Numbered from the stretch's first letter, positions 1 through 7,372 are shown. The stretch is DNA of 12,505 nt from an uncultured Bacteroidota bacterium (GCA_903898215.1 CAIUEQ010000208.1:1-12505), one strand, 5' to 3'. Made by a program: numbers and translations. The notes: generated by a model from the sequence alone, not told the origin.

Positions 1-48
1 CTGGAAAAACAATTTTTGAATATGAATGAAGGAGATATTGTTGAATAA
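1..48 (+). CDS. 3' end of an upstream gene, product unknown
   Basis: Frame 1 is open from the window edge and gives a 15-residue tail, LEKQFLNMNEGDIVE, ending in TAA at 46-48. It lies 13 bp before rnz on the same strand, so the two are probably co-transcribed. In some Bacteroidota the gene before rnz is a small STAS-domain (anti-sigma antagonist-like) protein, and a short acidic tail would fit, but the fragment is too short to identify. That it is the end of a real gene is inferred from the open frame and the tight spacing. Confidence 0.5.
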   Translation: MEKQFLNMNEGDIVE

Positions 49-61
49 TGAAAAATAACCG

Positions 62-979
62 ATGAGTTTTGAGTTAACGATTTTAGGGAATAGTTCGGCT
101 ACGCCCACAGCAAACAGACATCCTTCAGCACAATATTTAAATTTCCTCGATCACCATATTATAATTGATTGCGGTGAGGGAACACAATCACAGTTGAGGA
201 AGTATAAAATCAAAAAATCAAAAATTGAATATATTTTTATCACGCATGTTCATGCCGATCATATTTTAGGTTTACCCGGATTATTGTTTTCTATGAATCT
301 TATGCAACGAACTACTCCACTGCATATTTTTGCACCAGCAAGTGTATTCGAAATTATCGACCTTTTCTTTTTTCATGCAGGTACCAAACTTCATTTTGAA
401 ATTTTCAGACACCTTACCAATCATACCAAAACAGAAATAATTTTTGAAGATGCTTTTTTAAAAGTTACTTCATTTCCTTTGTTTCATCGTGTAGCAACTT
501 CCGGATTTTTATTTGAAGAGCGTTCACGATTAAGGAAAATAAATGTAAATGAATGTGAACGGTTTCATGTTCCGTTTACTTCTTTTAATGACCTAAAACG
601 CGGAAAAGATTTTATCAGTGCAGATGGAAAAACGTTGATTGAAAATCATCTGCTAACATTTGAAAAAGGCGAACCGTTAAAATATGCATATGCCTCCGAT
701 ACTGTTTTTGATGAACGTGTTGCAGCCTCCGTTGAAGGTGTAGATTTGCTTTATCACGAATGTACTTTTGCTCACGATAAATTAGACAGAGCTATTGAAA
801 CGATGCACACTACTGCACTTCAAGCCGGTATGATCGCAAAATTGGCAAACGTAAAAAAATTATTGATAGGCCATTTCTCTTCGCGTTATGAAGATTTAAA
901 TGTGTTGTTAAATGAAACAAAAACCGAATTTGAAAACACAGAAATTGCTGAAGAAGGAAAAATGTTTGAGATGGAATGA
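62..979 (+). CDS. rnz: Ribonuclease Z (tRNase Z, tRNA 3'-end endonuclease)
   Basis: This is a metallo-beta-lactamase-fold endoribonuclease that cuts the 3' trailer from tRNA precursors in the cytoplasm. At 305 residues it has the usual length of the short bacterial form. The zinc-binding signature HVHADH is at residues 62-67, followed by the family's LPGL. Other expected metal ligands are His142 (FPLFHR), Asp213 (ASDT) and His271 in the GHFSSRY motif. Residues 145-205 hold the insertion that forms the flexible tRNA-binding arm, here rich in Arg and Lys around 153-182. The ATG at 62 is chosen because the conserved strand FELTILGNSSATPT begins right after it. There is no convincing Shine-Dalgarno site. 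The start overlaps the stop of a 5-codon mini-ORF (ATGA at 62-65), which suggests coupling to the upstream gene. Downstream it converges on the Nfu gene across a 7-bp repeat array. Confidence 0.96.
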   Translation: MSFELTILGNSSATPTANRHPSAQYLNFLDHHIIIDCGEGTQSQLRKYKIKKSKIEYIFITHVHADHILGLPGLLFSMNLMQRTTPLHIFAPASVFEIIDLFFFHAGTKLHFEIFRHLTNHTKTEIIFEDAFLKVTSFPLFHRVATSGFLFEERSRLRKINVNECERFHVPFTSFNDLKRGKDFISADGKTLIENHLLTFEKGEPLKYAYASDTVFDERVAASVEGVDLLYHECTFAHDKLDRAIETMHTTALQAGMIAKLANVKKLLIGHFSSRYEDLNVLLNETKTEFENTEIAEEGKMFEME

Positions 980-984
980 ATCAT

Positions 985-1159
985 TGGCTGCTAGCTTTTA
1001 GCCTCTTGCTTCTAGCCGTTAGCATTTGGCCTCTAGCTTTTAGCCTCTAGCTTTTGGCCTCTAGCTTTTAGCCATTAGCATTTAGCCTCTAGCTTTTAGC
1101 AAATACCGATAACCGTTTACCGATAACCGTTTACCGATAACCGTATACCGATAACCGAC
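985..1159. repeat. Degenerate 7-bp tandem repeat array, 25 units
   Basis: The sequence splits without gaps into 25 heptamers. Units 1-17 (985-1103) follow T(A/T/G)GCNNN, with TAGCTTT and TAGCCTC most common. Units 18-25 (1104-1159) alternate TACCGAT with AACCGTT or close variants, so that half is also a 14-bp repeat. Spacing stays at 7 bp throughout although the motif changes at 1104. The array fills the spacer between the convergent genes rnz and nfu and ends at the base before the nfu stop codon (1160-1162). No open frame crosses it. Function is unknown; a structural or transcription-ending role is only a guess. Confidence 0.9.
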
Positions 1160-1735
1160 TTACATCGCTTCTGCAATCACTTCTTTTACTTCGGGAATCA
1201 TACGTGTAAGCATTGCTTCAATTCCACGTTTTAAAGTTATTGTTGAAGATGGACATCCACTGCAAGAACCACGCATTTCGAGAGTTACAATTCCATTCAT
1301 AAAATCTTTAAAAACTATTTGTCCTCCATCATTTTCAACTGCGGGTTTAACGTAAGTGTCAAGTGTTTCTTTAATTTTAGCAACTACAATACTATCATCA
1401 CCATAATCTGTTCGGTCGACAGTAACTGTTGCATGAACGATGAGTTCTTTTGCTTCAACATAAGACTTTAAAAACTCCTTCATGATTGGAATAATATCAT
1501 GCCATTCGGTTCCTTCAGAACGTGTAATGGTTACAAAATTATTCATAATAAATACGCCATTCACAAAGCTAAACTCGAATAAGTTTTTTGCTAATGGTGA
1601 AGATTCTGTTTTATCGCGTGTTGGAAAATCAGCACTATCATCAGGCAAAATCATTTTATTAAACACAAATTTCATTGTCTCCGGATTTGGAGTTTGCTCA
1701 GCGTATACTTCTAAAAATTCTTTTTCTGTAGTCAT
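1160..1735 (-). CDS. NifU/Nfu-family iron-sulfur cluster scaffold protein
   Basis: The product is a 191-residue cytoplasmic protein expected to carry an Fe-S cluster and pass it to apo-enzymes. An N-terminal Nfu/NifU-N domain spans about residues 8-95, starting with the characteristic YAEQTPNPETMKF. The C-terminal NifU-like domain spans about 116-183 and has the cluster-binding CxxC (Cys158, Cys161, in GSCSGCPSS) and the family's VENDGG stretch near 133-138. The ATG at 1735 is preferred to an in-frame TTG at 1756, because the seven residues added (MQIRLKT) are not family sequence. recX lies 51 bp upstream on the same strand, so the two may share a transcript. The stop codon directly abuts the 7-bp array. 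The two-domain layout is the usual one for Bacteroidota Nfu proteins; I leave the symbol blank because orthology to nfuA of Proteobacteria is not established. Confidence 0.93.
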   Translation of the reverse strand: MTTEKEFLEVYAEQTPNPETMKFVFNKMILPDDSADFPTRDKTESSPLAKNLFEFSFVNGVFIMNNFVTITRSEGTEWHDIIPIMKEFLKSYVEAKELIVHATVTVDRTDYGDDSIVVAKIKETLDTYVKPAVENDGGQIVFKDFMNGIVTLEMRGSCSGCPSSTITLKRGIEAMLTRMIPEVKEVIAEAM

Positions 1736-1786
1736 GGTTTTTAATCTTATCTGCAAATAAACAAAAATATGTGAATGATTGTTTTG

Positions 1787-2263
1787 TTATTGTAATTTCC
1801 ATAAATAATCCCAAATCAAATCTGGTTCAAAGCCTTTCCCCATCACATACGCAGCAGTTTTATTTTTCTTTACTAAAGGATTTTTATCTTTTAATAAATG
1901 GTATTTTTCATCCGCTAAATGCTGCATCGTTTTTAAATAATCATCGTTATCAATTTCTTTCATTGCCATGCGGATACAGTATTCAGAAATTTTTCTCGAC
2001 TTTAACTCTAAGGTAATTTTTATTCGTCCCCAATGTTTAACACGAAATTTACCCCCTGCAAAAGCTTTTGCAAAACGTTCTTCGTTCAAATAATTCTGTT
2101 CTATCAGTTTTAATAAAACATTACCTGCATCATCACCATAAACACCCCATTCGGCAAGCTTTTCACGAACTTCCTCATGGCAACGCTCTTGATAGGCACA
2201 GTAACTTCCAGCCTTAATTAAAGCCTGATTTGGTGTTAATTTTATGTTCTTTTTTTCCATCAT
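1787..2263 (-). CDS. recX: RecX family regulator of RecA
   Basis: RecX binds RecA filaments and limits their growth, tempering recombination and the SOS response. The 158-residue length is normal. The all-helical three-repeat pattern is visible: the first repeat around residues 12-45 (YCAYQERCHEEVREKLAEWG), the second around 48-93 with NYLNEERFAKAF followed by a basic WGRIKI stretch, and a weaker third in the C-terminal 60 residues. Two adjacent ATG codons (2261-2263 and 2258-2260) could both serve as the start, with AAAGG immediately upstream. The gene is divergent from the MFS transporter gene and lies 51 bp ahead of the Nfu gene. No LexA-like site is evident. The family call is firm; activity on RecA is inferred from family. 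Confidence 0.9.
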   Translation of the reverse strand: MMEKKNIKLTPNQALIKAGSYCAYQERCHEEVREKLAEWGVYGDDAGNVLLKLIEQNYLNEERFAKAFAGGKFRVKHWGRIKITLELKSRKISEYCIRMAMKEIDNDDYLKTMQHLADEKYHLLKDKNPLVKKNKTAAYVMGKGFEPDLIWDYLWKLQ

Positions 2264-2340
2264 CCTTTTGTGGAGAAGATATAAACCCTTGCCTTGTAGC
2301 TGAATTTTGTGTGAACTACATTCGCACTACAAATAAACAC

Positions 2341-3600
2341 GTGAAAAATAATAAATCATTATTTCTTTTATTCACCGCAAACGGAATTAGTGGATTTGCT
2401 CAAGGTATCAGTATGTTGGCTGTTCCATGGTATTTTGCCCGAACATTGCAAAGCGATTATTTTAACATTTCGTATGGTTTGCTCACTGTTGTTGTATTGG
2501 TATTTGGATTGTATGCCGGAACTTTAGTAGATCGTTTCAGTCGCAAAAAAAACTTCATGGTAAACTCTTTGGTATGTGGCTTATTGATTGGAGGAATTTC
2601 ATTGGGCGGTTACCTTAATCATGAACTTTCAAACTTTTTAATCGTTGCTGTTTTTGGCATTACCATGTTGAACTATAATATCCACTACCCCACTCTTTAT
2701 GCATTCGGACAAGAAATTAGTCACCCAGATGATTATGGAAAAGTGAATATGAATATTGAAATTGTTGGACAAAGTTCATCCATATTTTCGGGAGCTTTTG
2801 CAGCAATATTATTAGAAGGAATTCATTCAGGAAAAGGAAAACTTTTTGGCTTTGAAATGAATTTTCCATTTGAAATAAACCGTTGGGAAATATGGGAGAT
2901 ATTTATGATGGATGCGGTTACTTATTTTATAGCAGTGGCATTAATCTGGATGATCAAATATCAAGAAAACCCTAAATTAAAGCACCAATCCAATTCCATT
3001 ATCCAACGTGTAAAAGTTGGGTTTTCTTATCTTAAAAAACACCCTGAGTTTATGATATTCGGATTGTTTTCGTATTCAGTTTTTGCCATGTTGCTGGTTG
3101 AAATTCATGCAGTATTGCCGGGTTATGTTGAACACCATTTGAACGAGGGAGGAAGTGTATTTGCTGCTGCCGATTTGATTTATGCTGTTGGTGCACTAAG
3201 CGCAGGATTATTTGTAAATAAAGTATTCCATTCAACAAATGTTGTTAAAGCAGTGATTATTTTAACACTCATCACAACTGGAATTTTCTTTTGGGCATTT
3301 GCAAGTAATAGTGTGTTGGTTATTTATACCATTTCAATCATACTTGGTTTTTGTAATGCAGGTATTCGTGTTTTGCGCTTAACTTATTTTTTTAAACATA
3401 TTCCAAATGAATTGATGGGAAGAGTGAACAGTATTTTTAACATGGTGAATGTATTGATTCGCTCACTATTTATTTTTCTGTTTTCGCTACCTTTTTTTAG
3501 TTTGGGGGATCATGTAATTTGGGCATATTTTATTATGGCAACATTTCTATTACTATCAGGAATTGTGCTTATTTTGAATTATAAAAAATTGAATACATAG
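2341..3600 (+). CDS. Major facilitator superfamily transporter (EntS-like, MFS_3 type)
   Basis: This is an inner-membrane secondary transporter of 419 residues with about 12 predicted membrane segments in two halves, joined by a basic cytoplasmic loop (KYQENPKLKHQ and the following stretch). The MFS motif A in the loop between helices 2 and 3 reads GTLVDRFSRKK at about residues 60-70. The overall pattern resembles drug or siderophore exporters of the EntS/MFS_3 group; the substrate cannot be told from sequence. The start is uncertain. GTG at 2341 (VKNNKSLFLLF) puts the first membrane helix next to a short basic leader. GTG at 2311 is also in frame, and an upstream TTG at 2230 would overlap recX and add non-family sequence. 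There is no early in-frame ATG. The 77-bp gap to the divergent recX must hold both promoters. Confidence 0.88.
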   Translation: MKNNKSLFLLFTANGISGFAQGISMLAVPWYFARTLQSDYFNISYGLLTVVVLVFGLYAGTLVDRFSRKKNFMVNSLVCGLLIGGISLGGYLNHELSNFLIVAVFGITMLNYNIHYPTLYAFGQEISHPDDYGKVNMNIEIVGQSSSIFSGAFAAILLEGIHSGKGKLFGFEMNFPFEINRWEIWEIFMMDAVTYFIAVALIWMIKYQENPKLKHQSNSIIQRVKVGFSYLKKHPEFMIFGLFSYSVFAMLLVEIHAVLPGYVEHHLNEGGSVFAAADLIYAVGALSAGLFVNKVFHSTNVVKAVIILTLITTGIFFWAFASNSVLVIYTISIILGFCNAGIRVLRLTYFFKHIPNELMGRVNSIFNMVNVLIRSLFIFLFSLPFFSLGDHVIWAYFIMATFLLLSGIVLILNYKKLNT

Positions 3601-3620
3601 AAGACGTTTAATTATTTTCT

Positions 3621-3712
3621 CTTTGCGTACTTTGCGCTTTGTTTTCTTTGCGTGCTTAGCGTTTATTTTTTTAACCGCAAGGTTCGCTAAGTTATTCGCA
3701 AGGATCGCAAGG
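3621..3712. repeat. CTTTGCG-type intergenic inverted repeat, 9-bp phased
   Basis: The left arm (3621-3661) contains three CTTTGCG units and the variant CTTAGCG. After a T-rich turn, the right arm (3673-3712) carries the complementary CGCAAGG units and the variant CGCTAAG. Neighbouring units are mostly 9 bp apart. The two arms could fold into a long imperfect hairpin. It lies between the MFS gene and murF-alr, both on the + strand. Elements with this core are, from memory, common between Bacteroidota genes. It may end the MFS transcript, but that is inference. Confidence 0.75.
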
Positions 3713-3773
3713 AAATTAAGATGATAATTTATAATTTCAGCCGCGATAAAATCGTGTCAACAAAAAAAATAAA

Positions 3774-6251
3774 ATGGGATATTCCATTCAGGAAATAGCA
3801 GAAATAACAAAAGGCAAACTGATACATACATCATCGGCTACAGGAATTGCTGATGTTGTTGAACATTTATTGATTGATTCACGAAAAATTATTTACCCTG
3901 AATCGTCTGTATTTATTGCTATCAAAGGCGATCGTAATGATGGACATAAATATATTCAGGATGTGTATGATGCAGGTGTAAGAAATTTTATCGTAGAAAA
4001 TATCAATACATCGTCATTACAAAATAATGATGTAAATATTATTCATGTAAAAAACGGATTGCACGCTTTGCAGCAAATTGCAAAATATCACCGCAAGCAA
4101 TTTCAATATCCTGTTATCGGAATTACAGGAAGCAACGGAAAAACAATTGTAAAAGAATGGTTGTATCAGTTGCTAAAAGATGATCTGAATATTGTTCGAA
4201 ATCCAAAAAGTTTTAACTCACAAGTTGGCGTTCCTCTTTCTGTTTGGCAAATGAATGAACAACATCAACTTGGAATTTTTGAAGCAGGAATTTCTCAGAC
4301 AGATGAAATGGAAAAGCTTCAGCACATCATTCATCCATCTGTTGGAATACTAACAAACATTGGCTCTGCACACGATGAAGGGTTTATAAGCAGAAAAGAA
4401 AAACTACAAGAAAAATTAAAACTTTTTACTGAAAGTGATTTATTAATTTATTGCTGCGACCAAAATGAAGTAGATGAAACTATTGCATCTTTTTCTAAAC
4501 TTCATACCCATTTAAAAACTTTCTCGTGGAGTAAAAATAACAGTCAGGCAAATGCCAACTTTGATATTGATATAAAAAAATCCACAACAATCATTTCACT
4601 CAGAAAAGGAGCTCAAATTGTAAGTGTAAATATTCCTTTTACTGATGAAGCTTCGATTGCAAATGCTTGTACCTGCTTTGCATTTTTAATTTCTATCAAC
4701 CGTGTTTCGACAGATATTTTAAAACGTTTTGAAGAATTGCAACCTATTGAAATGCGTTTGCAATTAAAGGAAGGCATAAATAATTGTGTGATCATCAACG
4801 ACAGTTATAATGCAGATATCAATGCATTGCAAATTGCCCTCGATTTTTTAGATCAGCAAAGTTCGGGTTATACAAAAACAGTAATTCTTTCTGATATTTT
4901 ACAAACAGGTTTGGATTCCGAAGAATTGTATTCACAAGTTGCAAAAATTTTAAAACAAAAAGGAATTCAGCGCATCATCGCTATCGGAAAACAAATCAGT
5001 AAACAGAAAAAAATATTTGATTCCAATACACAATATTTCGAAACTACTCAGGCATTTATCGAGTCGTTTAAAAGTTTAGATTTCTCACAGCAAATTATTT
5101 TATTAAAAGGCGCACGACAATTTCAATTTGAAAAAATAAGTGCGTTGCTAGAGAAAAAAGTTCATGAAACAGTTTTTGAAATAAACCTCAATGCGTTGGT
5201 CAATAACTTAAATGTTTATCGCAGCAAACTTAAGCCCGGTGTAAAAGTGATGGGAATGGTAAAGGCTTTTAGTTATGGTGCCGGAAGTTATGAAATTGCA
5301 AAAGTACTGGAGTTTAACCGCATCGATTATTTAGCGGTTGCTTATGCTGATGAAGGTGTTACTCTTCGCAAAGCAGGAATAAAATTGCCTATCATGGTAA
5401 TGAATCCTGAGACTACAAGTTTTGAACAGATACTGCAAAATAATCTCGAACCTGAGATCTATAATTTTTTTATTCTTGATCATTTGATAAAAACGTGCAA
5501 TGGCGAAAAAGTAAGCATTCATATTGAAGTGGATTGTGGAATGAATCGTTTGGGATTTGATGAAATGGAAGTTGAACAATTGATTGCGTGTATCAAACAA
5601 AATCCAAATATCCGTTTAAGAAGCGTGTTTGCTCATCTCGCGGCAAGCGAAGAAAAAAAACACGATGAGTTTACACATGAGCAAATTTCTAAATTTAAAC
5701 GCATCAGTGAAAAAGTTGCCACAGCATTTGATTATCCTGTGCTCAAACATATTTTAAACAGCAGCGGAGTTGTTCGTTTCCCTGAAGCGCAATTTGATAT
5801 GGTGCGTTTGGGAATTGGATTATATGGTGTTGATCCTTCTGCGAAAATCCAAAAACAATTGCAGCAAATAGGAACATTAAAAACAGTAATATCTCAATTG
5901 CGTGAAATAAAAAATTATGAAACCGTTGGGTACAGCCGCAAAGGAAAAGTAATTGTGGATTCAAAAATTGCAACCGTTGCCATTGGCTATGCAGACGGTC
6001 TAAACCGCAGACTAGGAAATGGAAAAGGGTTTATGCTGGTGAATGGAAAACATGCACAAATTATTGGAAGCATTTGCATGGACATGACCATGCTTGATGT
6101 TACAAATATTGATTGCAAAGAAGGTGATGAAGTAATTGTGTTTGGAAAAGAAATTGACATTAATGATGTGGCCGATAAAGTTGGAACGATACCTTATGAA
6201 ATTTTAACAAGCGTGAGTCAAAGGGTGAAAAGGGTTTATTATTATGAATAG
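3774..6251 (+). CDS. murF-alr: Bifunctional MurF ligase / alanine racemase fusion
   Basis: This is an 825-residue cytoplasmic fusion that makes D-alanine and also uses it. The N-terminal half (about 1-462) is MurF, which adds D-Ala-D-Ala to UDP-MurNAc-tripeptide with ATP. It has the Mur ligase P-loop GITGSNGKT at 116-124, TNIGSAHDEGF at 194-204 and the C-terminal-domain signature NDSYNADINAL at 342-352. The C-terminal half (about 466-825) is a PLP-dependent alanine racemase. Lys497 in GMVKAFSYGAG corresponds to the cofactor lysine, Tyr720 in TVGYSRKG to the second catalytic base, and SICMDMTMLDV near 766-776 is conserved. The ATG at 3774 begins the conserved MurF N-terminus. No strong Shine-Dalgarno site is seen; an A-rich stretch precedes the start. 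MurF-Alr fusions are an established trait of Bacteroidota. The order is intact, with no frameshift. The gene converges on the DUF6629-like gene. Confidence 0.96.
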   Translation: MGYSIQEIAEITKGKLIHTSSATGIADVVEHLLIDSRKIIYPESSVFIAIKGDRNDGHKYIQDVYDAGVRNFIVENINTSSLQNNDVNIIHVKNGLHALQQIAKYHRKQFQYPVIGITGSNGKTIVKEWLYQLLKDDLNIVRNPKSFNSQVGVPLSVWQMNEQHQLGIFEAGISQTDEMEKLQHIIHPSVGILTNIGSAHDEGFISRKEKLQEKLKLFTESDLLIYCCDQNEVDETIASFSKLHTHLKTFSWSKNNSQANANFDIDIKKSTTIISLRKGAQIVSVNIPFTDEASIANACTCFAFLISINRVSTDILKRFEELQPIEMRLQLKEGINNCVIINDSYNADINALQIALDFLDQQSSGYTKTVILSDILQTGLDSEELYSQVAKILKQKGIQRIIAIGKQISKQKKIFDSNTQYFETTQAFIESFKSLDFSQQIILLKGARQFQFEKISALLEKKVHETVFEINLNALVNNLNVYRSKLKPGVKVMGMVKAFSYGAGSYEIAKVLEFNRIDYLAVAYADEGVTLRKAGIKLPIMVMNPETTSFEQILQNNLEPEIYNFFILDHLIKTCNGEKVSIHIEVDCGMNRLGFDEMEVEQLIACIKQNPNIRLRSVFAHLAASEEKKHDEFTHEQISKFKRISEKVATAFDYPVLKHILNSSGVVRFPEAQFDMVRLGIGLYGVDPSAKIQKQLQQIGTLKTVISQLREIKNYETVGYSRKGKVIVDSKIATVAIGYADGLNRRLGNGKGFMLVNGKHAQIIGSICMDMTMLDVTNIDCKEGDEVIVFGKEIDINDVADKVGTIPYEILTSVSQRVKRVYYYE

Positions 6252-6306
6252 TTCCTTTACTTTAACAAAAAGAATTTACTAGAAAAAACTATCAGAGAAT
6301 ATTCGT

Positions 6307-6474
6307 GACACCCACCTATATCCCTGCCTGCCCATTAGGGCTTGTTCGGCAGGCAGGCTCCCTTGTTAGGGAGGACTTTAAATTTAGTAAACAACAACAT
6401 TCCCCTTCCTAGCAAGCCTGCCTGCCGTTCAAAGGCATAGCTTTGGTAGGCAAGGAAGGGTTTGGGTAGGTGTC
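6307..6474. mobile_element. Palindromic MITE-like element, copy A (168 bp)
   Basis: The ends form an inverted repeat: GACACCCACC on the left and GGGTAGGTGTC on the right. Inside are further hairpins: CTGCCTGCC/GGCAGGCAG at 6324-6332 and 6348-6356, CTCCCT/AGGGAG around 6358-6373, and CTTCCT/GGAAG split by a 38-bp insert. There is no open frame of any size, so if mobile it would need a transposase from elsewhere. Its position between convergent genes means it may also work as a two-way terminator. The MITE label is inference from the inverted ends. Confidence 0.55.
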
Positions 6475-6541
6475 ATTCCAAATGCTAATTCTTATACCAC
6501 TCTCTCATTTCGATTTCAAAAAACTAACAGAGAACATTCGT

Positions 6542-6669
6542 GACACCCACCTATATCCCTGCCTGCCCATTAGGGCTTGTTCGGCAGGCAGGTTCGCTTG
6601 TTAGGGAGGACTTTAAATTTAGTAATAAAAGCATTCCCTTCCTAGCAAGGAAGGGTTAGGGTAGGTGTC
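6542..6669. mobile_element. Palindromic MITE-like element, copy B (128 bp)
   Basis: This has the same inverted ends and CTGCCTGCC/GGCAGGCAG hairpin (6559-6567 and 6583-6591) as copy A. It lacks the 38-bp insert, leaving an intact compact hairpin CTTCCTAGCAAGGAAG near 6639-6654. The second hairpin is damaged (TTCGCT in place of CTCCCT). It ends 9 bp before the stop codon of the DUF6629-like gene and is therefore the likely 3' boundary of that transcript. Confidence 0.55.
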
Positions 6670-6678
6670 AATTCAATG

Positions 6679-7356
6679 CTAATTCTTATACCACTCTCTC
6701 ATTTTTTCTGAATGCTCACCATCTTTAATGATGCCCATCAAATAATAAATAATTACGCTTAAAACAGCTGCAAAAAAGCACCATACTGAAAGAGAATACT
6801 CAACATAAAATAGTTGTGTTACCAAATAAGAAACAACTGTAGCTACACCAAAAACCCACAACTTTTTGATGCCTGAAATAAATAAAGGAATTACTGTTGG
6901 GATAAAATAAAACATTCCACTAAATCTAAAGTCTGATAATGGTGCAACCAATAAATATTGAATATGACAAGAATCGATCTGAACCACCGGATTATTATTT
7001 GTAAGATAAAATGCAAGTACACATGAAACAATGGTCCCACAAAATGTTAACGCATATAATGCTATTTTTTGCTTTCGTTTTTGTTCAAGCAATAAAACAG
7101 AAATAGGAATCCAAACCGGCCAAAGTACTTGTGCAAAAATCAGAAATATATGAACTGATGCTCTATGCAAAAATGCAAAATCAGGATTGGAAATTGAAAG
7201 CCAAACGAATCCTTCGGTAAATTGCTGTATGGCAAAAATTATTGGAATTGCCGCAAATAAATATTGCTGCTTTTTTTCTACTTTCTTAAGAGTAAGTACA
7301 CCCACAACGCTGAGCACTGCACTTGCTCCAAAACTTGCACCTGCTGAAAAACACAT
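6679..7356 (-). CDS. DUF6629-like multi-pass membrane protein
   Basis: This 225-residue, very hydrophobic protein has about seven predicted membrane helices (roughly 8-22, 31-52, 67-90, 98-118, 147-162, 167-186, 189-211). It opens with MCFSAGASFG, close to the MCFSATASF start I associate with the DUF6629 family; FAIQQFTEGFVWL at 41-53 also fits. The function is unknown. A polar segment with a cysteine pair region (SCHIQY near 129-134) lies between helices 4 and 5. Unusually for this window, the start has a perfect AGGAGG six bases upstream. The last codons lie inside the right end of a duplicated segment, and a second copy of the tail lies downstream. It converges on murF-alr and diverges from the LpxR-like gene across about 380 bp. 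The family name rests on recall of the N-terminal motif. Confidence 0.75.
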   Translation of the reverse strand: MCFSAGASFGASAVLSVVGVLTLKKVEKKQQYLFAAIPIIFAIQQFTEGFVWLSISNPDFAFLHRASVHIFLIFAQVLWPVWIPISVLLLEQKRKQKIALYALTFCGTIVSCVLAFYLTNNNPVVQIDSCHIQYLLVAPLSDFRFSGMFYFIPTVIPLFISGIKKLWVFGVATVVSYLVTQLFYVEYSLSVWCFFAAVLSVIIYYLMGIIKDGEHSEKMREWYKN

Positions 7357-7362
7357 AATTTT

Positions 7363-7368
7363 CCTCCT
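7363..7368 (-). promoter_or_regulatory. Strong Shine-Dalgarno site (AGGAGG)
   Basis: On the minus strand the sequence reads AAAGGAGGAAAATTATG, with six bases between AGGAGG and the ATG at 7356. It fixes the start of the DUF6629-like gene. The other genes here have only A-rich leaders, as is usual in Bacteroidota, so this perfect site stands out. Confidence 0.8.
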
Positions 7369-7372
7369 TTAA

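Larger units (their letters stand above)
6283..6705. repeat. Tandem direct duplication of about 235 bp carrying a palindromic element
   Basis: Two copies start at 6283 and 6518 (AAAAAACTA-CAGAGAA-ATTCG) and end with the same 30 bases at 6481-6510 and 6675-6704. Each contains a palindromic element flanked by short unique sequence. The right flank is the last codons and stop of the minus-strand gene ending at 6679, so copy A holds a spare 3' end of that gene encoding MREWYKN-stop. Because both flanks are repeated, a tandem duplication explains the arrangement better than two separate insertions. The copies differ by scattered substitutions and one 38-bp indel. Confidence 0.88.

Noticed and set aside
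985..1159. CRISPR-like repeat array
   Set aside because: The units are 7 bp and contiguous with no spacers, and no cas gene is nearby; it is a tandem repeat.
2230..2340. N-terminal extension of the MFS transporter from a TTG codon
   Set aside because: It would overlap recX, and the added 37 residues do not look like transporter sequence; GTG at 2341 or 2311 is more likely.
3774..6251. Misassembled or frameshifted join of two genes
   Set aside because: The MurF-Alr fusion is a known Bacteroidota arrangement, and the frame is continuous with intact motifs in both halves.
6283..6705. Insertion sequence with transposase
   Set aside because: No open frame long enough for a transposase on either strand; only palindromic, MITE-like DNA in a tandem duplication.
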